Source of the DNA: Allolobophora icterica
Taxonomy: Eukaryota; Annelida; Clitellata; Crassiclitellata; Lumbricidae
DNA: 64,000 bases
NCBI GenBank assembly: GCA_963556255.1
Contig: OY744607.1
Coordinates: forward strand, 6,257,739-6,321,738
Direction of reading: 5' to 3'
The notes beneath the pieces were generated by a model. That model had not been told where the DNA came from. It ran no database searches and was given only the letters and a program-made list of their open reading frames with translations. Positions 49,502 through 63,416 of this stretch are shown in pieces. A program made the translations under genes and the position numbers. The first letter of the stretch is position 1. Every line of letters begins with the position of its first letter.

Positions 49502-50300
49502 TATTTCTGACTGAATACGTATATTAGGCCTAAGTTCTTTATAATTATAAGCATATTAAGTTACATTTAAGTCAATATTAATAATAACTGTATATATTCA
49601 GTCAAATGAAATCAATATTAATAATAACTGTATAAAAATTATATTCAGTCAAATGATTTGATATACAGTTATTATTAATATTGAGTTTTAAAAAACTTGT
49701 GTATGTACATACATATAATAAATTTGCATATAATGTACATAAAGGAAGCCTTTACTTTGACGTCATGGATGGCTAAACATTGAAGCTCCCAAGACTAGCG
49801 CACAACTCTCTTCAGGTTATGCAAATGGGCCTACGCTCCCTACAGCTTTTCAAAATGTCAAACTGTAAGAAGAGGCCCGTGATTTTTTTGGGTATGGTGG
49901 GGTAAAGACCTGGGCCCAGCGTTTAGTTGGAGCCTTGGCACCAATGGCCAGTGTGTGGAAAAGAAGTTGCCCATGATTTTTGTTGGGGGGGGGAGGACCT
50001 GGACCCAGAATTTAGTTGGAGCCTTGGCGCCAATGGCCAGTGTGTGAAGCCGACCGTGTGTACACAGACGAAGATCCAATGTTTTCCTGATGAATAAATG
50101 TTTCATTACTCGAAGCAATTAATTATCGGCGTCTTCAAATGATTTAAAGGGCGAATCGCAAACGATTTAAAGGTCGATTCATCTGAGTTTAATCGTTTGC
50201 GGTCGAATCCCACGGGAACCAGGTCTGGATGGGAAATGGGAGAGCGAGGAAGAAGGTGGAAATGAAAATACTGGAGAAGGAAGGCAGGGCAGAGAAATAG
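49502..50300. other. No gene; short direct duplication at 49880-50047
   Basis: Two roughly 85-bp copies each contain TTTAGTTGGAGCCTTGGC(A/G)CC then AATGGCCAGTGTGTG. A TATACAGTTATTATTAATATT inverted pair lies at about 49575-49685. Confidence 0.6.
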
Positions 50301-50304
50301 GGAC

Positions 50305-50545
50305 GAAGATGTTGATGGATGGACGGATGGATGGACGGATGAATGGATGACTGGATGGGTGAATGGATGGGTAGGTAGTTGGGTGGATGGATGGACGGAT
50401 GAATGGACGGATGGATGGATGACTGGATGGGTGAGTTGTTGAGTGGATGGATGGTTGAGAAGATGGATAGATGGATGGAGAGATTGACGGATGGGCGGAC
50501 GGATGCTGGACGGACGTACAGTTGGATGGATAGATGGATGGATGG
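50305..50545. repeat. (GGAT)n microsatellite
   Basis: ATGGATGGACGGATGAATGG-type repeats. Confidence 0.93.
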
Positions 50546-50800
50546 TTTCCGTAGTGTGATACTGGTATCTATCTTATGAGAAAGATATATTTATGTGACA
50601 CAGCTATCTTTTTGTGAAACAGGTGCAACTGGTGCATGCATATTGTTTAATGATAAAGATGTCTTTTTTGTGAGACAGGTATCTAATCTGTGATATAAGT
50701 ATCTGTATTTTTACATAGGTATCTGTTTTGTAACAGAGATATCTGTTTTGTGACGCAAATATCTGTTATGTGATACAGGTATCTATCTGTGGATACTCGG
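50546..50800. repeat. Degenerate GTATCTGTTTTGTGA minisatellite
   Basis: About ten units of roughly 22-25 bp, strongly diverged. Confidence 0.75.
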
Positions 50801-51094
50801 TCAGTCGGACGTATCTTGGAGTGGTAAAGAAAGTCGCGAGACGCACTTCGACTACGAAATCTACATGAAGGAATGCCTTATCCTATGGAACCAAGGTAAT
50901 CACAGTGGAACCGAGGTAACAGTTTGGGACCAAGGTAATCAGAAAGGGACTAAGGTAACCACAGTTAGGACCAAGGTATAACCACAATTGGAGCCAAGGG
51001 AAAGAATCTAAGCGTGTAATTGAACACGTCATTAGCGCCTTAGTAATAAATGCTCAATGCGTTAAGCGATGGTTGACGCTGAGCAAGACCACGC

Positions 51095-51510
51095 TCCAAA
51101 ATGACACTCCTATGGACAAAATCACAATCCTATGGATGGACAAAATCACACCTCTATGGACAAAATCACATTCCTATGGACAAAATCACAACTCTATGGA
51201 CAAAATCACACTCCTAGGGACAAAATCACACCTCTATGGACAAATCACATTCCTATGGACAAAATCACAACTCTATGGACAAAATCACACTCAAATGGAC
51301 AAAATCACACCTCTATAGACAAAATCACACTCCTATTAACAAAATCACGATCCTATGAACAAAATCACGATCCTATGAACAAAATCACACTCCTATGGAC
51401 AAAATCACACCTCTATAGACAAATCACACTCTATGAACGAAATCACACTCCTATGGAAAAAATCACACTCCTATATGGACAAAATCACGATCCTATGAAC
51501 AAATCAGTGG
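51095..51510. repeat. 20-bp minisatellite, about 20 copies
   Basis: The unit is ACAAAATCACACTCCTATGG. Variants alternate CTCCTATGG, CTCTATGG and GATCCTATGA. The plus-strand frames (MDKITLLWTKSH) are translations of it. Confidence 0.95.
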
Positions 51511-51639
51511 CGCTTCAGTAGGTCTGAAAAACCGGAAGTAGGCTCCAGTGTATAAATAAGTTAACAGTTAACAGAAGCAGTCGAGATCCCTCGGAGGTGC
51601 AGATCAAGGGAATACAGCGGAAGACATTCGTGGAACACG

Positions 51640-51710
51640 GTAGCTTACCGGTTAGAGCGCTCACCTTCTAACGTAGAGCGTACGGATTCTATAGTCTCTT
51701 GCTCATATAA
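51640..51710 (+). mobile_element. tRNA-derived SINE head fragment
   Basis: GGTAGCTTACCGGTTAGAGCG then CTCACCTTCTAACGTAGAGC resembles the D-arm/anticodon half of a tRNA gene. The B box is degenerate (GGATTCTATAGTC) and the body is absent. Confidence 0.5.
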
Positions 51711-51744
51711 ATAACTAAATAAATATATTTGTGCGCGCACGTGT

Positions 51745-51815
51745 GTGTAATTTGTAATTTGTAATTTGTAACCGAAAACTTATATAGCGCCACTCAAATC
51801 AGCGGCGCTTTTTTT
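51745..51815 (-). mobile_element. LINE 3'-terminal fragment
   Basis: On the minus strand AGCGCCGCTGATTTGAGTGG, then CGCTATATAAGTTTT, then (AATTAC)n. It is the same 3' end as at 41795-41860. Confidence 0.75.
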
Positions 51816-52384
51816 GTGTTTGTGTAGTGTGTGTGCATGTGTGCATGGTGTGTAGGTGGATGTGTGCGTATGCGTGTGTGCTTGTGTGTGTCTGTGTGTA
51901 TGCAACTATGCATACGTGTGTGTTTGTTTGTGTATGGCCCCGTTTGGGTTGTGTGCATGTGCGTGTATGTGTGTGTTTATGTGTGTGAATCTATTTATGT
52001 AGCGCCTTGTTGAAAGGTGACAAGCGACTTTAATTGGCAGAAGTGGAGGTGAATGTTGTGGCAACTTGGAGAAAAAAACCAGTTCCATCTGGTTGGACTC
52101 AATTTCGCGATGACGTCGGTCACACGGAACACCCCGCGCACTCAAATCCACTTCTGCACCGTTTCCGGTCTTAGAAAAATCACTTCCTGTTGCGACTCGA
52201 GACCAATTTTCGTCTGGAGCCACGATCCGTCGCCAGAGGGCCACGAATTCTGTTTCTGAGGACCCACAATGCACCTGGTTTCCGGCGACTTCAGACAGAT
52301 GATGTCATTGACTGAAGTCGACCGCAGGTCCTTTTAATTGTGTTTACCATCAATTACACTGACGCATCCCCATTGACTATGCAT
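51816..52384. other. (GT)-rich then unrecognised GC-richer sequence
   Basis: Degenerate TGTGTG at 51822-51992. 52030-52335 has coding-like composition in both strands but no recognised motif or start. Confidence 0.4.
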
Positions 52385-52620
52385 CTTGCCCTTTGTCTGC
52401 CTCTGTCTGTCTCTGTCTGTCTCTGTCTACCTCTATCTGCCACTGCCTGTGTCTGTATGCTTCTGTCTCCCTCTGTCTGCCTCTGTCTGTCTCTGTCTAC
52501 CTCTGTCTGCTTCTGCCTGTCTCTATCTGCTTCTATCTGCCATTGTCTGTCTCTGTCTCTTCCTGTCCGTCCGTCTCTTTCTGTATGTGCTGCCTGTATG
52601 GTTTGTCTGCCTGCCTCTCT
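52385..52620. repeat. (CTGTCTGC)n-type microsatellite
   Basis: CTCTGTCTGCCTCTGTCTGT-like repeats. Confidence 0.93.
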
Positions 52621-52679
52621 CTTATATATATATTCATATATATTAATATACATGTATAAATATACATATATTTACAAGA

Positions 52680-53095
52680 TTTTCCTCATATCGCCATTCT
52701 TCTTCCTCATTCTCTTCCTTCCCCTTCTCCGCCTCCTATTCCTCCTCGTCCTCCTCCTCCTCCTCCTCCTCCTCCTCCTCTCATCTTTTCTTTTCCTTCT
52801 TGCTGTTCTTCCTCTTTCTGCATCTTCCATCTCCTCCCACCCATTATCTCGCTGTTTCTCCTCTTCCTACTTCCTCCTTCTTTCCTCCTCCTTTTCACCA
52901 TTATTTCTTCTTCTTCTCCTTCTCCTTCTTCTTCTTCTTCTCCTCCTCCTCCTCCTCCTCCTCCTTCTTCTTCTTCTTCTTCTTCTTCTTCTTCTTCTCC
53001 TTCTCCTTCTCCTTCTCCTTCTTCTCCTCTTCCTCCTCCTCCTCCTCCTCGTCCTCGTCCTCCTCCTCTTCCTCGTCCTCCTCCTCTTCATTCCT
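52680..53095. repeat. Polypyrimidine (CTC/CTT)n tract, about 400 bp
   Basis: TCC and TTC triplet runs, nearly pure pyrimidine on the plus strand. Confidence 0.95.
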
Positions 53096-53317
53096 ATATT
53101 GAATGCTGATTTTTCGTCATGAACAGCCATCATCGCTTAATAGGATTTCCAAAAAAACAATGACATTCTCCTACATTGTTATGCAGTACCAGGTAAGGCA
53201 AAGCCAGTTAAAGTGAGGTCAAGTAAGGTACGGTAAAGCTAGGAAATTACACTTAGGGCATGTTAAAGTAACGTAAAAATGAGCCTAGGTAAGGTAAGGT
53301 TAAGAAAGATAACGGTA
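53096..53317. other. AAGGTAAGGT-like short repeats, no gene
   Basis: AGTAAGGTACGGTAAAGCTAG and similar near 53190-53310. Confidence 0.6.
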
Positions 53318-53320
53318 GTA

Positions 53321-53411
<91 letters not shown>

Positions 53412-53632
53412 CGGATATTTCTATAGCGCCTCTCGAAGTCAACTACTACTCAGAGGCGCTCCCGACTACAGCATTTGATACTGTGCCGGAATTTTCACGC
53501 CGAAGCGCCACGAGCAATTGCGAGTGAAGGACTTGCCCAACGTCCGTACGCAGCGGCTAGAGTGGGATTCGAACCTGCAATGCTCCGGTCACAAGGCGCC
53601 GAACTTACCACTGAGCCACTACGCCCCACGAA
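53318..53632 (-). mobile_element. tRNA-derived SINE with (AAT)n tail
   Basis: Read on the minus strand it starts near 53631 with TGGGGCGTAGTGGCTCAGTGG (A box, 53608-53618). A perfect B box GGTTCGAATCC follows (53565-53575), then the body CAAGTCCTTCACTCGCAATTG. The 3' end is GAGCGCCTCTGAGTAGTAGT ... GAGAGGCGCTATAGAAAT, followed by about 30 AAT units (53318-53410 as ATT on the plus strand). The hairpin 3' end resembles that of the LINE at 31697-32545. Confidence 0.88.
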
Positions 53633-53834
53633 TGTAATGTCGCAGTTATTAGTCGCCTCATTAGCTGTTTCCTACTGAGGTAGAGGAGATTGTACTGAGT
53701 GATCCCTACGTCGTCTGTGGATGATCTAGAAAAAGATTCCGGGATGTCGGTGGTTAGAACGATCAGGTGCCAGCAGATCGATGGCTCGAGACACACCTCT
53801 ACGGAATTACTAAACGTATTGACGTTGAACTGTC
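53633..53834. other. No recognised gene
   Basis: Short non-repetitive spacer. Confidence 0.4.
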
Positions 53835-54738
<904 letters not shown>

Positions 54739-55024
54739 TGCCTTTACACACCCGTCCAAGAATGTGTACTGAGGTACTACGTTGCTAGACAACGGGAGAC
54801 TGATTGCCCTGGCAACCGGTGCAGGGAAGCGCGGTGGGCGGGCTGTACAAATGAGAAGCCATGCAGACGAACTGGTGGAAGGAGAGAGGGAGGCAGAGTG
54901 AGGGAGGGAATGATGGATATATGTATGCATGTAGGTGCATACGAGCGGTCGTTGTAAATGAGGTGATGGCGTTTATGGATTAGCAAGTGGCGGCGCCAAA
55001 CGATAAACCTCATCAGGCGGATTA
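54739..55024. other. No recognised gene
   Basis: Non-repetitive spacer. Confidence 0.4.
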
Positions 55025-55490
55025 TCGAAGGCTGTGGATGGACGGATGGATGGATGGAGGGTTGGATGGATCGATGGATAGGTGGACAGAAGAATGGATG
55101 GATTGATGGAAGGATGGATGAAGGAAAGGATGGATCGATGGAAGGATGGGCGGATGGATGGATGGATGGATATATGAAAGGATGGATAGATGGATGGACG
55201 GATCGATGGATTGATGGATGGATGGATGAAAATATGGATACATGGAAGGATGGATGGATGGATGGATGGATGGATGGATGGATGGATGGATGGATGGATG
55301 GATGGATGGATGGATGGATGGATGGAAGGATGGATGGATGGATGGATGGATGGGCGGATGGAGAAAGATGGTTGGAGAAGTGGACAGATGGATGAAGAGA
55401 TGGGCGTGCGTGGATGGTTGGATGGATGGATGGATGGATGGATGGATCGATGGATGGATGGATGGATGGATGGATGGAGGGAGGGAGGGA
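55025..55490. repeat. (GGAT)n microsatellite
   Basis: ATGGATGG runs with CGAT and GGGC variants. All frames are artefacts. Confidence 0.96.
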
Positions 55491-55900
55491 CAGATGCATA
55501 AAAACAGAGATGCAGAATATATGGACGAATAAATGTATAGTAAACTTCAAAGAGGCGCTATAAAAGAAACTCCCGCTCTAATTGCAGTTAGTCCTGTTTC
55601 ATCGTTTAATGTCTTCACCGTCCGCTTCCTATCCGTTTGTTTATCCCCGATGATCAGATGGAATACCTTTTTCCAGCTTTCCCATTTCTCATGGTCTTCG
55701 ATTTTCCCTTCTCCCAGGCTTTGTGCCTTGTCATTCTTTTCTCGAATGGCGACCTTTGCTGCGGCAGACATGGAGGGAGTGGTTGAGGTGGGTAGGGTCT
55801 GGTGGATGTGGGAGATGGTTGAAGTGTTGGAGGGTCAAGAACACCAAGACTAAGGTGTGCGATGTAAATAGCGAGATGTACAGAAACGCACAAGCAGAAA
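55491..55900. other. Non-repetitive spacer, no recognised gene
   Basis: Overlapping open frames on both strands, but no motif. AAAGAGGCGCTATAAAAG near 55548 is a retroelement-3'-end-like motif. Confidence 0.35.
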
Positions 55901-56100
55901 GACAGAAACAGAGAGAGAGAGAGAGACAGCAAGAGAGACAGACAGAGAGAGCGAGAGAGACAGACAAAGAGACAGAGAGACAAAGAAACAGACAGAGGGA
56001 GCGAGAGAGAGAGAGGGAGCGAGAGAGAGAGGGAGAGACAGAGAGAGAGCGAAAGAGAGAGCTAGAGAGACAGAGAGACAGAGCGAAAGAGAGAGAGAGC

Positions 56101-56152
<52 letters not shown>

Positions 56153-56165
56153 AGCAGAGAGAGAG
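55901..56165. repeat. (GAGA/GACA)n purine-rich microsatellite
   Basis: GAGAGAGAGCGAAAGAGA-type repeats. Confidence 0.95.
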
Positions 56166-57172
<1,007 letters not shown>

Positions 57173-57378
57173 CACAATCTAATGTATGTAGAGAATTATG
57201 TCTTAAGTGTATATATAACAATGTACGGTATATGTAACATAGTTCTCTATACATACAGTCACACTCAGATATATTATATACATTTGATGAAAAGTGGATG
57301 CATATATAATATATAATATATATATATGTATTATATATGCATCCACCTTTCATCACATGTATATAATATATATGCATA

Positions 57379-57725
57379 CAGGGTGGGAATTGTCGGAGGG
57401 TTGGAGGGTTAAGCCCCTAATCTTTCTTAGAACTCCCAGTTAAGTTTTGATTGCACACCCCAGGGGTCGTTTCCAATCCCCTCAGTTGTGCTAGTGTGAT
57501 TTATCGTTATTTGACTATGAGTCTCTGACAAAGAGAAGACATTTCCATGGTGTATCATGCATGCACTTTTGAATTTTTAACAAAGGAATTGATTTTGATT
57601 CGAGTCTGATTTGCAAAACTGCTAGCGTAAAAATCAACTGCTTTCAAATTTCGTTGACATCAGTTTGCAAAATACGGATAAATGTTCAACCCCCACCCCA
57701 GTATTTTTCTACAATTCTCACACTG
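57379..57725 (+). mobile_element. MITE, 347-bp family, copy 2 (inverted relative to copy 1)
   Basis: The termini CAGGGTGGGAATTGT and ACAATTCTCACACTG are 15-bp imperfect inverted repeats. The body aligns end to end with the reverse complement of 28905-29251. CAGGG-type ends suggest mariner/Tc1 mobilisation, but a TA duplication is not visible. Confidence 0.85.
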
Positions 57726-58176
57726 CATGCTTAAGTTTCGACCCCAATTACATAAAAGAAACGACATGACGAACTTAACTGGGCAGAGAATTCTAGAGCT
57801 TCGAGCGAACCATCAAGAACCCCAGAGAACCCAACAGTGTTCTTGTATAGGGCAAACTGCAGCAGGAGCCACTCCATGCGCACTGTCCATTGATCACGCG
57901 CAGTTAAATCTCCTCTTCGTAATAATTATACGATGGGTGAGCGTATAGTACGGGGATGGATTGGCTGTAGTACTTTGTGAACCCATCCACGACAGAAGCG
58001 ACGCTGGACTCAGCCTAATGCATGCATAGGCAGCCAGTTTAATGATTGCAATATGGGCGTAAAATGTTCATATCTATACAATGTCTTGTTTATGGCTCGG
58101 ACGAGACAATTTACAGTCATTTGTTGTTTGCTCAGAGCTGTTTGCGCTTATGTATATATGCGCATACAGATATGAC

Positions 58177-58224
<48 letters not shown>

Positions 58225-58453
58225 TTTGTGTGTATAATGATTCATGTGTATACCTACACATATGAATCCAAATATATATATTTATATTTATATATATATA
58301 TTGCGTATACATATAAACCCGTGCATATATATATAATGCGTAAACATATAGATCCATGCATATAATATATACATATATGTATATTGTATATACATATATA
58401 TATATATTGCGGGAGATAAGTGAGACTTTCGTAGTAAAAATTCCCCTTATATA
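57726..58453. other. No recognised gene; (TA)n at 58176-58222 and further TATATG
   Basis: Unrecognised sequence, then TA microsatellites. Confidence 0.5.
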
Positions 58454-59227
58454 CACTGTGTCCCGATGAAAAGTGGACCCCTTGAAAGAGTGTCATGACT
58501 CGGTCAAAACTTTTAGCATTTGCCTGAAATTCTAAAAACAACAAGAGTAGCCATATTGCCACAAAATCCTAACGCCGTTTGGAAATGTTGCCGAGTTTGT
58601 CAAGTTTGTGAATGTTTGAGACGCAGCCCTGAAAATGGGAAGTTTCCAACATACAAGAGCCATAAGGAAGTGAAGTTCAGCTACAGCTGGTGTTCAAAAT
58701 GCCCTTTTTGTTCACGGACACACGACCGTAGACGTGGACGCCACTGTTTGATGGCCCGATCGATGATCACGTGGTCAAACAGCTGCAACTCTTCAATCAG
58801 ACGCGAAACCCAAACCTGGCGTGTACTGGAGGAGCGCGTTTATCGTTCCCGCATTCGTGACGTCGATCACCGGAGGCGCGTCTGATTGAAGAGTGGCAGC
58901 TGTTTGATCACGTGATCATCGACCGGGCCATCAAACAGTGGCGTCCACGTCCACGGTCGTGTGTCCGTGAACAAAAAGGACATTTGAACACCAGCTGTAG
59001 GTGAACTTCACTTCCTTATGGCTCTTGTATGTTGGAAACTTCCCATTTTCAGGGCTGCGTCTCAAACATTCACAAACTTGACAAACTCGGCAACTTTTCC
59101 AAACGGCGTTAGGATTGGGTGGCAATATGGCTACTCTTGCTGTTTTTAAAATTTCAGGCAAATGCTAAAAGTTTTGACCGAGTTATGACACTTTTTCTTG
59201 GGGTCCACTTTTCATCGGGACACAGTG
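58454..59227 (+). mobile_element. Palindromic foldback element derived from the 3' end of a Tc1/mariner transposon
   Basis: Two roughly 351-bp arms (58454-58805 and 58877-59227) are near-perfect inverted copies around a 71-bp spacer. The element starts CACTGTGTCCCGATGAAAAG and ends with its complement. TA flanks it at 58452-58453 and 59228-59229. Spacer plus right arm encode, with one frameshift, a transposase C-terminus: LEERVYRSRIRDVDH, then RLIEEWQLFDHVIIDRAIKQ followed by WRPRPRSCVREQKGH and a stop. This aligns with the end of the intact transposase at 48225-49298 (LVYREPIRDVEHL...AIDQW...ARGGH). The left arm is therefore an inverted duplicate of the right end. No catalytic residues remain. 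Confidence 0.9.
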
Positions 59228-59500
59228 TAGAAGTGTCCGAATTGTTATTTATCCTCGGGGGCGTTAAGCATAGCTGGAAATTTATTTCTGTCCTTCGGAA
59301 GTAATTCTGTGGGACATAAAGTCCACCGCCGCATCGCAATCATACAAATATATATATGTATATATATATATATATGTGTGTATATATTATAGTGTGCATA
59401 TATATATATGTATGAAGGTCTCGGTAATTTATTACTCGATCGATTTATCGATGTTTTCAGTTTCTATTCTTCGTAGTTTTCCGATAGCCACCTGCGCATG
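59228..59500. other. No gene; short TA microsatellite
   Basis: ATATATGTATATATATAT near 59346-59412. Confidence 0.6.
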
Positions 59501-60118
59501 ATATTCCCACTTCCTGCTCGTTCTTTCCTTCAGTCATTCCTTTACCCATTCGCTCGTTCTTTCGTTCGTTTATCTCTTCCTTTCTTCTTACCTTTTTCTC
59601 GTCTTTCTTGTTTCTTTTTCCTGTCTTCTTTCTTTTTTTGTCCATTCATACATTCATTTCCATCATTCGTTCGTCCATTTTATTGTTCATTGCTTCCTTC
59701 CTTCCTTCCTTCCTTCCTTCCTTCCTTCCTTCCTTCCTTCCTTCCTTCCTTCCTTCCTTCCTTCCTTCCTTCCTTTCCTTTCCTTCCTTCCTTCCTTCCT
59801 TCCTTCCTTCCTTCCTTCCTTCATTCCTTCCTTCCTTCCTTCCTTCATTCCCTCCTTCCCTCCTTCCCTCCTTCCCTCCGTCCCTCCGTCCTTCCTTCCT
59901 TCCTTCCTTCCTTCCTTCCTTCCTTCCTTCCTTCCTTCCTTCCTTCCTTCCTTCCTTCCTTCCTTCCTTCCTTCCTTCCTTCATTCGGTCTTTCACTCGT
60001 GTCAATTCGTTCATTCCCTTAAATCTTCTTCTTCTGTCCTTCATTCCTTCACTCTTTCCTCTGCCTCCTATTGTTATCTTCTCCGCTTGCCTCCCTCTTT
60101 CTCTCCTTCCCTCTCTCC
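59501..60118. repeat. Polypyrimidine tract with (TTCC)n
   Basis: TTCC/TTCG mixtures, then nearly pure (CCTT)n at about 59693-59985 with CCCT variants. Frames (FLPS repeats) are artefacts. Confidence 0.96.
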
Positions 60119-60178
60119 GAGAGCAGTCATTCAATCGCCAGTAAGCGTGCATATTGCACACTTATAGGCGATCATTTA

Positions 60179-60316
60179 ATGGCTGCCGATGGTCGTAGAA
60201 GACGTGGAGATTATGATTCTGGCGTTGGTCGCCAGGCGGCGAAAGATGCGACGGAGGACGACGATGCTCTCTTCTACACGAAGATGTCTGGCTCGGATGT
60301 CGTGTCAGGCGAATGA
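60179..60316 (+). CDS. Small unrecognised ORF, 45 codons, between opposite-polarity tracts
   Basis: ATG at 60179 encodes MAADGRRRRGDYDSG then VGRQAAKDATEDDDALFYTK and ends SGSDVVSGE before TGA. The sequence is non-repetitive and highly charged, unlike its surroundings. No homology is recognised and the start context is weak. It could be an exon piece or chance. Confidence 0.15.
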   Translation: MAADGRRRRGDYDSGVGRQAAKDATEDDDALFYTKMSGSDVVSGE

Positions 60317-61265
60317 AAGAAAGGTCGCTTCGAGGAAGAGGACGAGATGATGGAAGGACGAGGGGAGAGGAGGATGGAAGGAGGAGATGAAGATGGAAGG
60401 AGAAGGAGGAGGAAGAGGAGGAAAGGAGGAGAGAGCAGAGGAGAAGAGCAGGAATAAAAGAGGAGGAGCAAGAGGTGGAGAGGAGGAGAAGGGAAGAGGA
60501 AGAGGAGGGGGAAGATGATGGAAGGAAGAGGAGAAGTATAAGGGAAGGAAGAGAGAGCAGGGGAGGAGAAGAGCAGGGAGAGGAGAGGAGGAGCAAGAGG
60601 GGAGAGGAAGAGGAGGGAAGAGGAGGAGCAAGAGGAGCAAGAGGTGGAGAGGAGGAGCAGGGAAGAGGAAGAGGAGGGGGAAGATGATGGAAGGAAGAGG
60701 AGAAGTATAAGGGAAGGAAGAGAGAGCAGGGGAGGAGAAGAGCAGGGAGAGGATAGGAGGAGCAAGAGGGGGAGAGGAGGAGGGAAGAGGAGGAGGAAGA
60801 GAAGGAAAGGAGGAGGGTGAGGAGGGAAGGAGGAGAGAGATCAGGGGAGAAGAGCAGGAGGAGAAGATGAGGAGCAAGAGGAGGAGAGGAGGAAGAAGAG
60901 GAGGGGGAGACGAGAAGGAGGAAGGAAGAGGAGAGAAGGAGGAGGAGGAGGTGAGGAGGACAGAAATAAGAGCAGGAAGGGAGGTGGAGGAGGAGCAAGA
61001 GGAGGAGAGGAAGAGGAGAAGGAGGAGAGAAGAGGAGATGAGGAGGAGGAAGGAGAAGAAAACGGAGGAGGATGAATGAGGGAAGGATGAATAGGACAAA
61101 AGGAGGGGTAAGAAGGGGAGGAGTAAAAGAAGAGCGGATGAGGAGGATGGAAGGATGACGAGGAATAGAAGGAGGAGGAGGAGGAAGAGGAAGAGGAAAA
61201 GGAGGAGAATATGGAGGAGAATGAGGAGGAGGAAAATAAAGAGGATGATGAGGAGGAGAAGGAGC
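60317..61265. repeat. Polypurine (GGA/GAA)n tract, about 0.95 kb
   Basis: Almost only A and G on the plus strand. It has an internal longer duplication: GGGGAAGATGATGGAAGGAA then GAGGAGAAGTATAAGGGAAG occurs at about 60508 and 60676. The minus-strand frame of 370 codons (SSSPP/LLLL) is an artefact. Confidence 0.95.
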
Positions 61266-62235
<970 letters not shown>

Positions 62236-62350
62236 AGGGATACACAGTTTTCATATTTATATATGACTTACAATTAACAGATTGCTATTATAGTTAAAAG
62301 ATTAAGAGAAGAGGAAAAGCTTTTTAACAGTCGTACAATTAGAGCTTGTA
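62236..62350. other. Short AT-rich spacer, no gene
   Basis: No feature seen. Confidence 0.5.
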
Positions 62351-63040
62351 CCTAATCTTCTTTTCTCATCTTCCCTTATCTAAGTTAACCGAACCTTACC
62401 TTAGCCTACATAACCCCTTATCCTACCATAAATAAGTTGCATTCAGCTACCTTACTTTATGATTAACTTTACCTTACTTTAATTTATATTACCATACCTG
62501 AACTCACCTAACACGGCCGTACCTTTCGTAACATAATTCTATCTCACCTTACTTTATCATGTCTTACTGTATCTTGCCTTACCTAACATGACCTACCCTA
62601 ACTTAACCTTGCAATAACTTACCAAACTTTATTACCATACCTAGCATAATAACCTAACCTAACATTGTTATACCTAACCTCAATTAACACAAGCCAACCT
62701 GCCGTACCATACCTTATCTTGTCCTAACTCACATTACCTGACACAATGTCACCTTATTCGGCTCCTTATTCTTTACCTTCCCTACTCTCCTTACCTTCCT
62801 TTCATTCCGTACCTTCCTTAGCTTCCTTTCATTGCCTATCTTTTCTTTCTTACTTTTCTGACTTTCTTAACATTCCTTACATTTTTTACCTTCTTCAACT
62901 TCTTTACATTCCATACATTCCATACCTTACCTTCCTTTCATTCCATACATTTCTTACCTTCCTTACCTTTCTAACTTTCTTTACTTTCACCTTACATTCC
63001 TTGCCTGCCTTACCTTCCTTACCTGTTTACCTTACGCGAC
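62351..63040. repeat. Degenerate TTACC/ACCTT and TTCCTTACC pentanucleotide-type repeat
   Basis: CCTTACCTTAGCCTACATAA-like, then CTTCCTTACC-like, strongly diverged. Confidence 0.8.
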
Positions 63041-63058
63041 GGTAACTGTGAATAACAG

Positions 63059-63339
63059 ATGGTTCATCGAGCGAGGACACGGGCGGAGCCAACGTCTACA
63101 TCGACCGTTGCAATTCGAACCCGCGACTCTCGGCCGGAAGTCACCGCTTCTCTTTCGAGTACGCTCTTCCGTCGACCCTTCCGTCGTCCTTCGACTCGCA
63201 TGACCTTCAGCTCAAGGCCAGGGTCCACTATCTTCTACGCGTCAAACTGGATTCGACGGATCCGGGACTGCGTCACCACAAGGACCAGCCCTTCATCGTT
63301 TTAAGGACCTTCGATCTTAACAAGGAACCAGAGCCATAT
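63059..63339 (+). CDS. Arrestin-domain-containing protein (ARRDC-like), exon completing the N domain
   Basis: The acceptor GTGAATAACAG ends at 63058 and the donor GTGAGT starts at 63340. The 281-bp exon enters in phase 1 and leaves in phase 0. It encodes (from the third codon) SSEDTGGANVYIDRCNSNPR, then LSAGSHRFSFEYALPSTLPS followed by SFDSHDLQLKARVHYLLRVK, and DQPFIVLRTFDLNKEPEPY. The GxHxFxFxxxLPxxLPSSF, VxYxLxV and PFxVLxxxDLN blocks are the middle and end of an arrestin N domain. It continues the gene starting at 28678. The C-terminal arrestin domain and any PPxY motifs must lie beyond the window. Annotation by open frame alone would miss it, because the true frame has no ATG. Confidence 0.85.
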
Positions 63340-63379
63340 GTGAGTCATTCAGTTGCACTGGATCTCACCAACCTCATAT

Positions 63380-63416
<37 letters not shown>

